DNA of 64,000 nt from Lucinisca nassula (lineage: Eukaryota; Mollusca; Bivalvia; Lucinida; Lucinidae), in contig OY757017.1 in the NCBI GenBank assembly GCA_963580285.1, positions 18,617,003-18,681,002 on the forward strand, in the 5' to 3' direction. The first letter of the stretch is position 1, and the number at the start of each line of letters is the position of its first letter. Positions 32,304 to 41,899 of the stretch are shown here, piece by piece. The position numbers and the translations under genes are program-made. Under the pieces are notes generated by a model, which worked only from the letters and a program-made list of their open reading frames with translations, made no database searches and was not told the DNA's origin.

Positions 32304-32472
32304 AAATAATTTCCACGCACCCGGTGTGTTATCGTGATTAACACACGGTGTTGTCACGCAGATGCGAATATTAATTCACTCCGGCTTCGCCGTCGTGAAT
32401 TAATATTTCGCAATCTGCCCTCCAACACCGTGTGTTAATCACGATAACACACGGTACGTGGAGATTATTTCT
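32304..32472. repeat. Long near-perfect palindrome
   Basis: Arms of about 75 bp: GAAATAATTTCCACG.., GGTGTGTTATCGTGATTAAC, ACACGGTGTTG.., GCGAATATTAATTCAC, mirrored on the right around GGCTTCGCCG. Includes GTGTGTTATCG, the terminal word of family H, repeated as an inverted pair. Likely the inverted ends of a foldback DNA element. Confidence 0.75.
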
Positions 32473-32589
32473 TAATTGCAACTAGTTTGCAGAATTCAGT
32501 AAAATGACCATGTTACTAAGCAATACAATAAAACACCCGTATAATATAATGGCAGTTTTCAAATATTTAGAGCTGGCACCTTTCAGAAG

Positions 32590-33040
32590 AAAATACCAAT
32601 ATAAATGACCCGCCCCTTGTCCAAACACAGGGCGCGAGTGCTCGCTAGGACCACCTCACCAAGCACCCACAACCCGTGTCTTGGAGAAGAAAATGTACAC
32701 CCCTTTTTTGTTTGTTTGAATTGAGGTTTAACGTCCCCTTCAACACTGTACAGATCATTTTGGAGACGTTGCTTCCAATTTTGTGGGACTTTTAACCGAC
32801 ATTGAGATGAAATGACATCTCAAGCCCTGTAGCCCACTGAACCGGTAGGGTTTATAAGCATGGACGGCCCAACTCGCACCGCTTTGCTTGGGCAGGCTTA
32901 GATCCTCTAAGCGGTTTACCAGTACTCGTGTGCAGTCGGTTTCAGCTCTGCGTGGAAGCATCATGCAGCCCATCTATTTTTTAAGCCCCGATGGACGGGG
33001 ACCGATGTACGCCCTTGTAAACCCCAGTGGGGCCTTTGGG
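32590..33040 (-). mobile_element. Family H remnant split by SINE-A
   Basis: CTCGCTAGGACCACCTCACC, AGCACCCACAACC and TGTCTTGGAG.AGAAAATGTACACCC match reverse-orientation family H without its full hairpin. After the SINE, GTAAACCCCAGTGGGGCC continues it. So this is an H copy broken by the insertion at 32705. Confidence 0.5.
32705..33004 (-). mobile_element. SINE-A copy with 12 bp TSD
   Basis: TTTGTTTGTTTGAATTGAGG to AAGCCCCGATGGACGGGGACC. ATGTACACCCCT (32693-32704) matches ATGTACGCCCTT (33005-33016), a lightly decayed TSD in H sequence. Confidence 0.88.
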
Positions 33041-33145
33041 GTGTCCATCTCACAGACTCGTTAACATGATGGATATAGTACATGTATTAAGATGTGTGAA
33101 CATCCAGAGTTAGTACATAGATCGGAAGCAAACAAAACAAAAGGC

Positions 33146-33490
33146 TTCTACAGTCGAACTTCAATGGCTCGAACACCTTTGGGACCACGAGAATCTGTTC
33201 GAGACAAGGGTAGTTCGAGCCTCTGAGGGTTACTGTAAGGAGGGATAACGGGGTTAATTTTGGGACATCTTTTCGGTATTCTATATTAAAAATGTATGCT
33301 GTGTGTACTCATTAGTATCGCCTCATAGAGGCGATTCTAATGAGTACACACAGCATACATTTGCAAGATAAAGACGAAAATCTCCTTAATTATCTCGCAC
33401 CATTTCTTGTGTAGAGGACTTCCCTAGGGGCTCAAGAACGGGTTCGAGTCATCCATTGTAAATGCCGACATTAATTCCAGGTAATCCAAT
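33146..33490. mobile_element. MITE-like element with a co-varying hairpin
   Basis: Starts CTACAGTCGAACTTCAATGG, CTCGAACACC, of a type common at mariner-like MITE ends, and closes around GGTTCGAGTCATCCATTGTAA. In the middle, 33296-33360, is a hairpin whose arms CATTAGTATCGCCTC / GAGGCGATTCTAATG parallel the family H hairpin but in a different element and with changed, still pairing bases. Confidence 0.5.
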
Positions 33491-33549
33491 TCCAATTACC
33501 GGTGCTACCAAAGTTACCATAATTCCTATTCTGTCTCCCCATCCTTCTA

Positions 33550-34128
33550 TACCCAGACCATTGGAGACGTCGCTTTCTCCATTATAAGACAAATGGAAAT
33601 TTTTTCACGCTCAAAGGGATGTAACTGGAAAACCGCTGGTCAGATTCAAACGAAATTCGAACTCGTCCGAGACTTTATGCTTGTCCTCGTTTATGAAAAA
33701 TTACAAAAAGATCATATCGTAAACGACCGAGACAAGCTGGAGACACCATTTTTCACTTATATTTATGCTCAAGGGCAGGTAACTCCAAATCTGTTTGTCC
33801 CGTGCAGCCAAAATTCGAACTCGACGTAGACTGTAAGCCCCTCCTGGTAATCTGCAAGTTTGATGAAGATCGGATCAGAAATGGCCGAGAAAAAGTGGAG
33901 ACGTCGTTTTCCCCATTATGAGTCTATGGAACATTTTTGTTTCCATGGCAACCACAGTTCTGATCAAAACTTGTCCAAAACCTTATGCAGTCAATCCCCC
34001 AACCCAGTGATGCGGCACATAAAATTTAATTGGGATTTGCCAGCTAGTCACTTAGATATTCAAGTTCAAATGTGCCCACCTATACTATAAGCTCACCTTG
34101 TGAGCCTTCGGCTCTGGTGAGCTAAACA
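33550..34128 (+). mobile_element. Pearl-like element, about two core units
   Basis: Same core as the array at 22290: TGTAACTGGAAAACCGCTGG, TTTATGCTTGTCCTCG, CATTTTTCACTTATATTTATG (in part) and CTCAAGGGCAGGTAACTCC. Ends with AAGCTCACC..GTGAGCCTTCGGCTCTGGTGAGCT. A compact member of the same family. Confidence 0.8.
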
Positions 34129-34220
34129 TGATTGAAGGGTGAATGTTTACAAGGTGATTAATGTGTGACTTAAAAAGCCAACTTTATAATATGAAATAAA
34201 TAAGTTATTTTAAAAATGAA

Positions 34221-34563
34221 CGGGCCTCCGTGGCCTAGTGAATAAGAGCACTGCTTCTTAATCATGAGGTCTCTCACCGCTGTGATTCGAGCCTGCCTCG
34301 GGTCACAGGGTCACATTTGAGACGCCAAGTTCTGCAACGGAAAGTCAGGGTACTCTGGTTTTCAAGATTATTTCACTCATATCGAGCCGATCGTTAATCA
34401 GAGATGGGCGAAAACCGGAGTACCCGGAGAAAAACCACCTGACCTTCCGTTGCAGAACTTCCGTCTCACATGTGATCCGAGCGAGGCTCGAACCACAGCG
34501 GTGAGAGACCTAATGCTAATGATCAAGAGTCAGCGCTATTAACCACTAGGCCGCGGAGGCCCG
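34221..34563. mobile_element. Foldback pair of tRNA-like SINE heads
   Basis: CGGGCCTCCGTGGCCTAGTG, AGAGCACTGCTTCTTAATCATG and GATTCGAGCCTG on the left are mirrored by CACTAGGCCGCGGAGGCCCG on the right. The arms (~130 bp) include tRNA-like A and B boxes and TTCTGCAACGGAAAGTCAGG. Centre at about 34390. Either two SINEs inserted head to head or an inverted-repeat element with tRNA-like ends. Confidence 0.7.
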
Positions 34564-34596
34564 TTACTACTACACCATATTACCTATCATTTTATT

Positions 34597-34651
34597 TATA
34601 CCAAATGGAGCAGGTGAGCGATCCAGGGCCATCATGGCCCTCTTGGTTCAT
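34597..34651 (+). mobile_element. Terminus fragment of a Helentron-like element
   Basis: GAGCAGGTGAGCGATCCAGG followed by the hairpin GGGCCATCATGGCCC and TCTTGGTTCA, the same ending as the element closing at 10556. Only the terminus is present. Confidence 0.55.
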
Positions 34652-34687
34652 CTAACACAGAAACATATGATAGATTTTGTTTGTTTG

Positions 34688-34987
34688 GCCCCCGCCCATC
34701 GGGGCTTGAAGAAATATATGGGCTGCATGATGCTTCCACGCACAGCTGAAACTGACCCGCAAACGAGTAATGGTAAACCGCTTAGAGGATCTAAGCCTGC
34801 CCAGGCAAAGCAGTGCCAGTCGGCCCGCCATGCTTATAAACCCTATTGGTTTCATGGGCGGCAGGGCTTGAGATATCATTTCATCTCAGTGTCGGCTAAA
34901 AGTCCCACAAATCGGGAGCAACGTCTCCAAAATGACCTTTACAGTGTTGACGGGGACGTTAAACCTCAAATCAAACAAACAAACAAA
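34688..34987 (+). mobile_element. SINE-A copy, sense
   Basis: Starts GGCCCCCGCCCATCGGGG, ends GACGTTAAACCTCAAATCAA with CAAA repeats. Complete, about 300 bp. Its tail abuts the tail of an inverted truncated copy at 35023 across CAAACAAAAGCTTTTGTTTG. Confidence 0.88.
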
Positions 34988-35022
34988 CTCTAATCAAACA
35001 ATCAAACAAAAGCTTTTGTTTG

Positions 35023-35117
35023 TTTGAAGTGAGGTTTAACGTCCTCGTCAACATTTTTCAGATCATTTTGGTGACGCTGCTTTAAATTTGTGTGACTTTT
35101 ACCCGACATTGACAGAA
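35023..35117 (-). mobile_element. 5'-truncated SINE-A copy
   Basis: TTTGTTTGTTTGAAGTGAGG to ACTTTTACCCGACATTGA, the 3' ~95 bp of the family. 5' truncation is usual for LINE-mobilised elements. Confidence 0.75.
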
Positions 35118-35248
35118 GAACAGATATAAGCTTTTGCATGAAATTGGATGAAACCCATTATTTTCGACTTCAATTGGGTATGGGTATCTCACGTTTGAGT
35201 ACCCACATTATTGGAATTAGATGGCTAATATACATGTGTACTTATTAT

Positions 35249-35840
35249 TTAACCCATTTCGTACCAAATGGAATCTTCCACCTTATATACAGCATAAGTC
35301 CATTTCAAAATTTGGGGGTGTCAGGTTGTGTTTTCTTAACCCTTTTTGTACCAAATGGAATCTTCCTCCTTATGTATACCAGGAGTCCATTTCAAACTTT
35401 AAGGGTGTCAGGTTGTTTTTTCCTCAAAATTTATTTGGAAAATGGCTTTACTTTTCGAAAACAGTGTACGCCCTGATCAGACGCCGCGTTCTGCGACGTC
35501 TGATCTTGGCCTGCATTGTTTTCCCTGGTATCCGTTTTGGGGTTTCCGGTACTAAATGGGTTAAAAGCTATTTGGAAATAGGCTCGAAAGTTTGCAAAAA
35601 GAATAGTGTAGGCCTTGATCGGATGTCGCGTTCTGCGCCGTCTGATCTGGGCCTGAACTGTTTGCCAACTATCCGTTTTGGGGTTTCGGTACTAAATGGT
35701 TTAAAAGCTATTTGGAAATAGGCTCGATAGTTTGCAAACAGAATAGTGTAGGCCTTGATCGGATGTCGCGTTCCGCGCCGTCTGATCTGGGCCTGAACTG
35801 TTTGCCAACTATCCGTTTAGGGGTTTCCGGTACAAAATGC
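35249..35840. mobile_element. Family M2 cluster, nested and tandem
   Basis: M2 left ends TTAACCCATTTCGTACC at 35249 and TTAACCCTTTTTGTACC at 35337. The palindrome at 35460-35520 has arms CAGTGTACGCCCTGATCAGA and TCTGATCTTGGCCTGCATTG. Right end CCGGTACTAAATGGGTTAA at 35546. The right part (GCTATTTGGAAATAGGCTCG through GGGGTTTCGGTACTAAATGG) is then duplicated in tandem at about 35566 and 35704. The 166-codon frame is a translation of these. Confidence 0.75.
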
Positions 35841-35984
35841 GTAAACAACTGGACAGAGGCTTAATTAAAAGGATCTTGTAGTGTTTTGTACTTAAACAGT
35901 TGTGTATTGTGTAAAAAGCAAGCACCTTGAAGTTGAGATTTCCTGAATAACAAAATGTTCTGAATCCAAAGATTCATATGCAAG

Positions 35985-36287
35985 TTTGTTTGTTTGATTT
36001 GATGTTTAACGTCCCCGTAAACACTGTATAGGTCATTTTGGAGACGTTGCTTCTAATTTTGCGGCACTTTTACCCGACAATGAGATGAAATGTCATCTCA
36101 AGCCCTGTGGCCCAATGAAACCATTGTGGTTTATAAGCATGAACGGTCCGACTCGCACCGCTTTGCCTGGACAGGCTTGAATCCTCTAAGCGGTTTACCA
36201 GTACTCGTGTGCGGTCGGATACAGCTCTGCGTGCAGAAGCATCATGCAGCCCATCTATTTCACCAAGCCACCATGGGTGGGGGTGGC
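35985..36287 (-). mobile_element. SINE-A copy with 10 bp TSD
   Basis: CATATGCAAG at 35975-35984 and 36288-36297 flank a complete copy from TTTGTTTGTTTGATTTGATG to AAGCCACCATGGGTGGGGG. Confidence 0.9.
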
Positions 36288-36421
36288 CATATGCAAGTAT
36301 ATGCCAGTATGAATTGGGTATTTTGGATTTTTATTTGGGTTTGTTACCCTTCAGTTTATTTTTCTATTGGGTATTCTATAAACTAATTGAGTATTTATGC
36401 AATTAACCTGCATGTCTGTTC

Positions 36422-36632
36422 CGCTGCATTGAGATGAAATATGACATCTCAAGCCCTGTTGCCCAATGAAACCAAAAGGCGTATATGCAATGGACGGTCC
36501 AACTCACATCACTTTCTCTGGGCAGGTTAGTGCTTCCAAGGGGTTTACCAGTACTCAGGTGTGGTCAGTTTCGGCTTTCGTGGAAGCACTATGCAGCCAA
36601 ATCTATATCTCCAAGCCCGGATGGGCAGGGGC
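36422..36632 (-). mobile_element. SINE-A copy lacking its 3' tail
   Basis: CATTGAGATGAAATATGACA to AAGCCCGGATGGGCAGGGG. The last ~90 bp with GTTTAACGTCC are absent, so it is not a simple 5' truncation; a deletion or recombination removed the tail. Confidence 0.75.
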
Positions 36633-36751
36633 ATGAACAGACGATAGCATAATATTAATTGAATACGCTTCTTTTCCGTTTCAGACTTTCATACATCTGA
36701 GATGAAAGGAGTGTCACGGTTTGTAAAGTTGCAAGTATCTAGTCACAATTG

Positions 36752-37075
36752 TGGAGTATCGAGTATCGAGTTGAAAATGTCGAGTATCGAGTCAAAAATG
36801 TCGAGTTTCGAATCAAAAATGTCGAGTATCGAGTCAAAACCGTCGAGTATCGAGTCAAAATAGTCGAGTATCAAGTAGAAAATGTCGAGTATCGAGGAAA
36901 AACTGTCGAGTATCGAGTGAAAACGGTCGAGTATCAAGCTGAAAGTTTCAAGTATCGAGTGAAAAATTTCGAGTATCGAGTTGAAATTGTCGTGATCGAG
37001 GTAAAAATGTCGAGTATCGAGTTTAAAATGTCGAGTATCATGTTAAAGTTGTCGAGTATCGAGATAAAATTGTAC
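36752..37075. repeat. 21 bp minisatellite, ~15 units
   Basis: Unit TCGAGTATCGAGTCAAAAATG (given in consensus as TCGAGTATCGAG + TNAAAANNG), with point changes such as GTTTCGAATC and GTATCAAG. The frames (VEYRVKN repeated on plus, ILDxFDS repeated on minus) are simple consequences of a 7-codon period; not genes. Confidence 0.92.
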
Positions 37076-37200
37076 AAGTCTCCTTTTTCTATTATCTTTT
37101 TTCTTCTGTTTCTCCTTTTCCCTCTTAGTTCTTTTTTTTTTTTTTTTCAGTTTTTTTTTTCTTTTTCTTTTTTTTTTTTTTTTTTTGCTTGAAGTAGGAA
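37076..37200. repeat. T/C-rich simple sequence
   Basis: Polypyrimidine runs CTTTTTCT and T(12) or longer. Produces a Lys-rich minus frame with no meaning. Confidence 0.8.
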
Positions 37201-37305
37201 TATTCCTTTCTATTAAAGAGGGAACAAAGATGTATGTTTGAATATGAGACTTAGCATCAGTCTTAAGTGGATTGAACCACAAAAATACTCCCAAGAAAAT
37301 ATAGT

Positions 37306-37503
37306 AAAATTCCGCTATTAAGACCACCTAAAATTAAGACTTATTCTGCTCTAAAAAGATTATTTATTAGGCTACAGTTGTTCTATCTGTATGTTTTCTG
37401 CATATTCTGTCCTCTGGTCAGAGACCACTTTTGGCACTGTTCAAAAGTGGTCTTCAAGACCACTTTTGAACAGTCCCAAAGGTGGTCTTAATATAGGAAT
37501 TTT
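37306..37503. mobile_element. MITE with ~26 bp TIR and inner hairpin
   Basis: Left AAAATTCCGCTATTAAGACC and the complement of the right end, AAAATTCCTATATTAAGACC, form the TIR. Inside, GTTCAAAAGTGGTCTTC / AAGACCACTTTTGAAC is a perfect hairpin (37439-37472). CTTTTCAAAAGTGGCCTTTT near 39813 is a remnant of a second copy. Confidence 0.75.
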
Positions 37504-37549
37504 GCTCAATAGGTACACATGTTGCAGCCTCTCCGGATGATTAATTAGT

Positions 37550-37757
37550 TTATCCCTTTTTGTATCAAATGGAATCTTCCTCCTTATATATAGCAGGAGT
37601 CCATTTCAAAATGTAGAGGTGTCGTTTTTTTTTCAAAATCTTGGCTAAATGTTTTGCAAACATTGTACGCCCTGATCAGACGCCGTATTCTGCCACATCA
37701 TATCTGGGCATGTACTGTTTGCCAAGTACCTGTTTTTTCGGTACAAAATCGGTTAAT
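37550..37757. mobile_element. Family M2 element
   Basis: AGTTTATCCCTTTTTGTATC left, CGGTACAAAATCGGTTAA right. Palindrome GCAAACATTGTACGCCCTGA ... CATATCTGGGCATGTACTG. AAATGGAATCTTCCTCCTTA follows the left end as in other copies. Confidence 0.7.
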
Positions 37758-37976
37758 TCTCTGCCTCACCAAAAGCCAAAAGATGGACCCCAGTGTAAAA
37801 GGGCTACCTGTAAAACCTGGGCTGGGCTCATGGGCTGGGCCTGTGCTCGAATTTTTGGGCTCGAATGAAAATGGGTTTGACTCAGGACATAGGTGAAACA
37901 GGGGCAGTTATTCACCTTTCAACTTTCTTGTCTGGTTGGAGGAACTGTTAAAGAGAGAGTTGCTCCCATGGGCCCC

Positions 37977-38145
37977 ATGAGAAGCCTCCGTGGTGTAGTG
38001 GTTACGCTACTCATCTTATAAACCAGGGATTGCAGGATCGATCCCGGGTTTCTCCAGACTTTCGGATGGGTCTTTAAACCGAGGTCCCGTCTCCGTATGA
38101 CCTTAGCTGTTGGTGGGACGTAAAACTCAACCACTCAAAAACTCC
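37977..38145 (+). mobile_element. SINE-B copy, sense, with 12 bp TSD
   Basis: GAAGCCTCCGTGGTGTAGTG at the start (box A), box B GGATCGATCCC at 38036-38046, TCTTTAAACCGAGGTCCCG, end GGGACGTAAAACTCAACCAC. CCCATGGGCCCC at 37965-37976 and 38146-38157 is the TSD. The head has the length and boxes of a tRNA but no functional tRNA gene boundary. Confidence 0.9.
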
Positions 38146-38394
38146 CCCATGGGCCCCTGTCAAGATTATAATTACAAAGTTTGTTTCCGTGCTTGATTTG
38201 AGTTGCAACAAGCCAAAACCTGGATTACTAAAATCTGGCTTACAATAGCAAAACACAGGATTCATTCTTTTTAATTGAGCCAGAAGATGCCAAAGCTCAA
38301 ATAAGACTTATGTGATCAGCAAAAGCTCAGAACAGACTGTGCAGATGTGCAGGCTGATCCGAGCCTTCAGTGGTCGTGCATGGGGTATTGCCGG

Positions 38395-39300
38395 TTGGCT
38401 GCAAAATGGGGCACTAACTAACAGTGTAGGCCCAGATCAGATGTTACATGTCTAGGGTTTCAAGAGGTGAGATACTGACAAACAGTGAAGACACAGATCA
38501 GAGGCAACATGTCAAGGGTTCAAAAGTGGGATACTGAAAAGAGTGAAGATCCAGAACAGAGGCAACATATCTCGGGTTCTAAAATGGGATCCTGACAAAC
38601 AATGAAGACCCAGATGAGAGTCCACATGTCTGGGGTTCTAAATGGGATACTTACAAACATTTAAGATCCAGATCAGAGGCCACGTGTCTAGGGTTCAGAA
38701 ATGGGGTACTGGCAAACAGTTAAGACCCAGATCAGAGGCCACATGTCTGAGGTTCCAAAATGGAATCCTGATAGTGTAGACCCAGGTCAGAGGCCGTATG
38801 CCTAGTTCCAAATGACTCAGGACATTGGTGTTAGTGACGACCCAGATCAGAGGCAATATGTCTAGGGTTCCAAAATGGGATACTGACAGTGTAGACACAG
38901 ATCAGAGACCACATGTCTAGGGTTCCAAAATGGGATACTGACAGTGAAGACCTAGATCAAAGGCCACATGTTTAAGGTTCCAAAATGGAATCCTGACAGT
39001 GTAGACCCAGATCAGAGGCCGTATGCCTAGGGTTCCAAAGTCGAAACCTGACAAACAATGTAGATCCAGACCAGGTGCCACATATCTATGGTTCCAGGAT
39101 AAGACACTGTCAGACAAACAGTGGAGACCCCGATCAGAGACCACATGTCTCGAGTTCCAAAATGAGAAACTGACAGTGTAGATCCAGATCAGAGGCCACA
39201 TGTATGGGGTTCCGAAATGGGATACAGTGTAGACCCTGATACACTTCCAGGGTTCCAAAATGGGACACTAATAGTGTAGACCCTGATCAGACGTCACGGA
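38395..39300. repeat. ~58 bp satellite built from half the shared palindrome
   Basis: About 15 units of ACAGTGTAGACCCAGATCAG + AGGCCACATGTCTAGGGTTC + CAAAATGGGATACTG; unit length 55-60 bp. The first 20 bases are the left arm of the M1/M2 palindrome. Units vary by point changes and small deletions. The 67- and 113-codon minus frames are repeat translations. Confidence 0.88.
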
Positions 39301-39457
39301 ATACAGTGTTTTAACAGGACCTTGACTGTTTGCTTGAACTTCAGGAATTAAAGGACACAAGAAAACAGTCCTGAGTCCTTTAGAGACAAGTGACCCTCTA
39401 CTGGGACAGTGTAGACCCGTACCAGATATCACAGAAATGGGCGACTGGACAGCGCAT

Positions 39458-39738
39458 CACGTGAACAAGTCCGTGAAATGAAAAAGACAACCTAAACCCC
39501 ACTTTATATAGAGAAAATTGTGGTTCACGAGGGTATACATTATTTTTTTTATTTCTGCTCCAAGACATAGGTTGGGGTACTCGTTAGAGCCGCCTCAATG
39601 AGGCGGTTCTAACAAGAAACCTCAACATATGTTTGCAGTATAAATAAGAAACATATCACAGATAAAAGTAGAAAAGTATTCATTTTGGAGATGTGAAAAA
39701 AAAGTACAATGCCGCACGGGTGTGTTATCGTAAAGGTC
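39458..39738 (+). mobile_element. Family H element
   Basis: ATCACGTGAACAAGTCCGTG start, ACCCCACTTTATATAGAG, ATTTCTGCTCCAAGACATAGG, then hairpin GGTACTCGTTAGAGCCGCC / GGCGGTTCTAACAAG at 39574-39625, and end CGGGTGTGTTATCGTAA. No frame. Matches 60854 and 61351 over its whole length. Confidence 0.8.
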
Positions 39739-39886
39739 TAAACTATTTGGTTATAAAACTACAGGACTTTTAGTGCTGTTGCTAAATTCCTTTAATGATA
39801 TCATCTTTAATACTTTTCAAAAGTGGCCTTTTAAAGACAGTCCCAAATGTGGTTACTTGGAGAAAGAAAACTGAAATCTCTGCAAT

Positions 39887-40600
39887 TTGTTTTTAAAATC
39901 AGACTTAGTCTTTATTTCAGCTGGTCTTAACATTAATATTAAGCGGAACACCACTGTTTATGAATATTTTAATAGTTCTTTTGTACCAGACAAACAAACA
40001 TTAATCAAATGTGTGAAAACAGCAGCACCGTGTAGCATCGACTCCGGAACTTGTCACTCAAAAGTACCAGATAAATGAGGAAAATGATTATACCGGCGGT
40101 AGATAATCGCTTAAGTTGGCGCTATTACGTAGTGTCAGAACTTAAACCCACTTCCCATATTTACTCAACTTATTTTTCTCTGAAATTATTAAAAAGAAAT
40201 TTTGGAAAGCTTTGTCAGCTGCCATTTAAACACACAAATGAGTCGGCTGGTACATGGCTGGTACCGCGAAAATTCTTGACAGCTTCAACAATCTGTGAAT
40301 TTATTACAGAAACGGCTTTGACAATCTTCAATTCAGTGGCATCAATAGAAGCCGAATCCTTCGCTGCTTGTAACGTTTTAGTTGTTTTTCTCCCAAAGAA
40401 TATTGTGACTGAATGAACAAGCCGAAACGCCCGAAGGCCAGAGTACGGCAATTTGCGTCACCAGGTAAAATACTGGATGGCAGTTTGCTGCGAACAGTAC
40501 GGCGATTTGATTTGAACAATTATACATAAAGTGCTATGGCGGAGAAGTGTTCTAACTAGTTTCACAACTGTCAATCTTAATATAAACAAAGGTTTGTTGG
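39887..40600. other. Unrecognised lower-repeat region, possible exon scraps
   Basis: At 40025-40078 plus, one frame reads HRVASTPELVTQKYQIN, close to a peptide frame at 50582-50796. On minus, 40215-40451 is an open 78-codon frame (KTTKTLQAAKDSASIDATEL..., FRGTSHVPADSF) of natural-looking composition. Locally richer in CG than its surroundings, with no match to the repeat families seen here. Could be a first exon or promoter region, or chance. No family recognised. Confidence 0.25.
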
Positions 40601-40689
40601 GTTCGTCGTTACTTTCATTGTCGGTCTCCTTTTTATCAGTAATTTTAAAGGGTCAGAAGGGTTGGGGATATAAGAAATTGGTAATGACA

Positions 40690-41600
40690 ACAGATTGACC
40701 TGTTGTTGTCCTCTAGTTTTTTTTTTTTTCGACTTTTATCGATTTTCTTTCTTTCTTCCTGTACATCTAAGCCCCAGAGGGGGGGACATAAGACGGGTTC
40801 CGGCGAACCAAGTGTTGAAGGGTGTTAGCTGAAATAAAAGGAAAGGAAAGTTGGTGAAATGGGTTTGTACAGTTGGAAAAGAGAGTGTAAGTACAGTTAA
40901 AAGATAAAAAAATAGAATTGGGTCTTTTAAGGAGAAACATGAGCCACAAGGCTGCGCCAAAGTGAGTAGCGTTACAACATAGGCAGGTAGAGCATTCCAG
41001 TGAATAATAGTCCACGGAAAGAAGGTGTACTTGTAGTAGTCTGTGAGGGCGTAAATCTGTCTGTATGCAAAGGGGTGATTGTGGGCTGATGGTCTAGTAT
41101 TGAGGATGAGATCATAAGTGATCTTATACATCATGTCAAGATGGTTATTAATGCGGCGTTGTTCAAGGGGGCGCCTATTTAGGTCCTTCAGCATAGCTGT
41201 AACACTTGAAGTGTAGCTATACTCATGTGTTGCCCACCTGGCAGCCCTTCGTTGGACTGTTTTCACTTTGTGTATGTGAGTGGCAGTGTGGGGATACCAT
41301 ACAGTGAACGCATACTCCAGTTGCGGCCTGACAAGAGTCTTATATGCAACTGATTTCAGGTCCTTATTATGGACCCGGAAGTTTATTTTCAAGAATCCAA
41401 GGGTCTGATTTGCTTATGTAGTTATGTTGTCAATGTGGGGACTGCTGTTTAGATCATCAGGAATGGTGACCCCAAGGTACTTAGCTGTTTCTGGTGCCCG
41501 GTGATGCAAGAGGTGCACATTTGGGATGGGGTTCTTACGTCGGGTAACATGAAGGACCTGGCATTTAGAAGGAGTAAAGTTAATGTCCTACATCTTTTCT
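40690..41600 (-). pseudogene. Non-LTR retrotransposon RT C-terminal fragment, broken
   Basis: On the minus strand, conserved pieces in order: TPSKCQVLHVTRRKNP (about 41585-41535), AKYLGVTI (41482-41462), NSSPHIDNITT then a stop codon near 41418, TLGFLKINFRVHNKDLKS, RPQLEYAFTVWYPHT, VQRRAARWATHEYSYTSSV, MLKDLNRRPLEQRR and HNHPFAYRQI...DYYKYTFFPWTIIHWNALP. This is the region after the RT catalytic core in Jockey/CR1/RTE-like ORF2 proteins. The upstream RT core is missing and there is at least one stop (another, MET-stop, at about 41590), so it is a dead 5'-truncated copy. The longest open part is 40736-41392. Confidence 0.88.
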
Positions 41601-41710
41601 CTGTGACATTGTGCCGCCATGAAACCGTATGTTTGTACAACGTTTTGGTTCTCATGTTATCATATTGTATAACCGGAGAGAAATAAATTCGATTTGATTT
41701 GATTTGGACA
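41601..41710 (+). mobile_element. Retroelement 3' end with (GATTT)n tail
   Basis: GTTATCATATTGTATAACCGG, AGAGAAATAAATTC then GATTTGATTTGATTTGG. An AT-rich end with a pentanucleotide repeat is typical of a non-LTR element or SINE 3' terminus. It abuts the point where the minus-strand RT fragment is lost. Confidence 0.5.
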
Positions 41711-41899
41711 TACCTTATGATCGCGAAATACTTAACTGCCTGGGAGGGCAGATAATGTGACACCCATGTGATTCAGCTTCTTTATGATCATAATTAAATT
41801 GTCAACAAATAGTTCTTATCTTGGGTTTAGCAAGGCTTTTGGCTAGGTGAATCACCTGAAGCTCCTTATCAAGCTATAGGTACATCGAAACAGTAACAC

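Noticed and set aside
36743..37192. 147-codon frame with VEYRVKN repeats, coiled-coil-like
   Set aside because: It follows from a 21 bp minisatellite with no stop in that frame, then runs into poly-T.
38395..39300. CRISPR-like array (regular ~58 bp spacing)
   Set aside because: The whole unit is repeated with drift; there are no unique spacers, and the DNA is animal.
40215..40451. Confident minus-strand gene from a 78-codon natural-looking frame
   Set aside because: An overlapping opposite-strand frame is longer and there is no family match or splice support; noted only as a possible exon.
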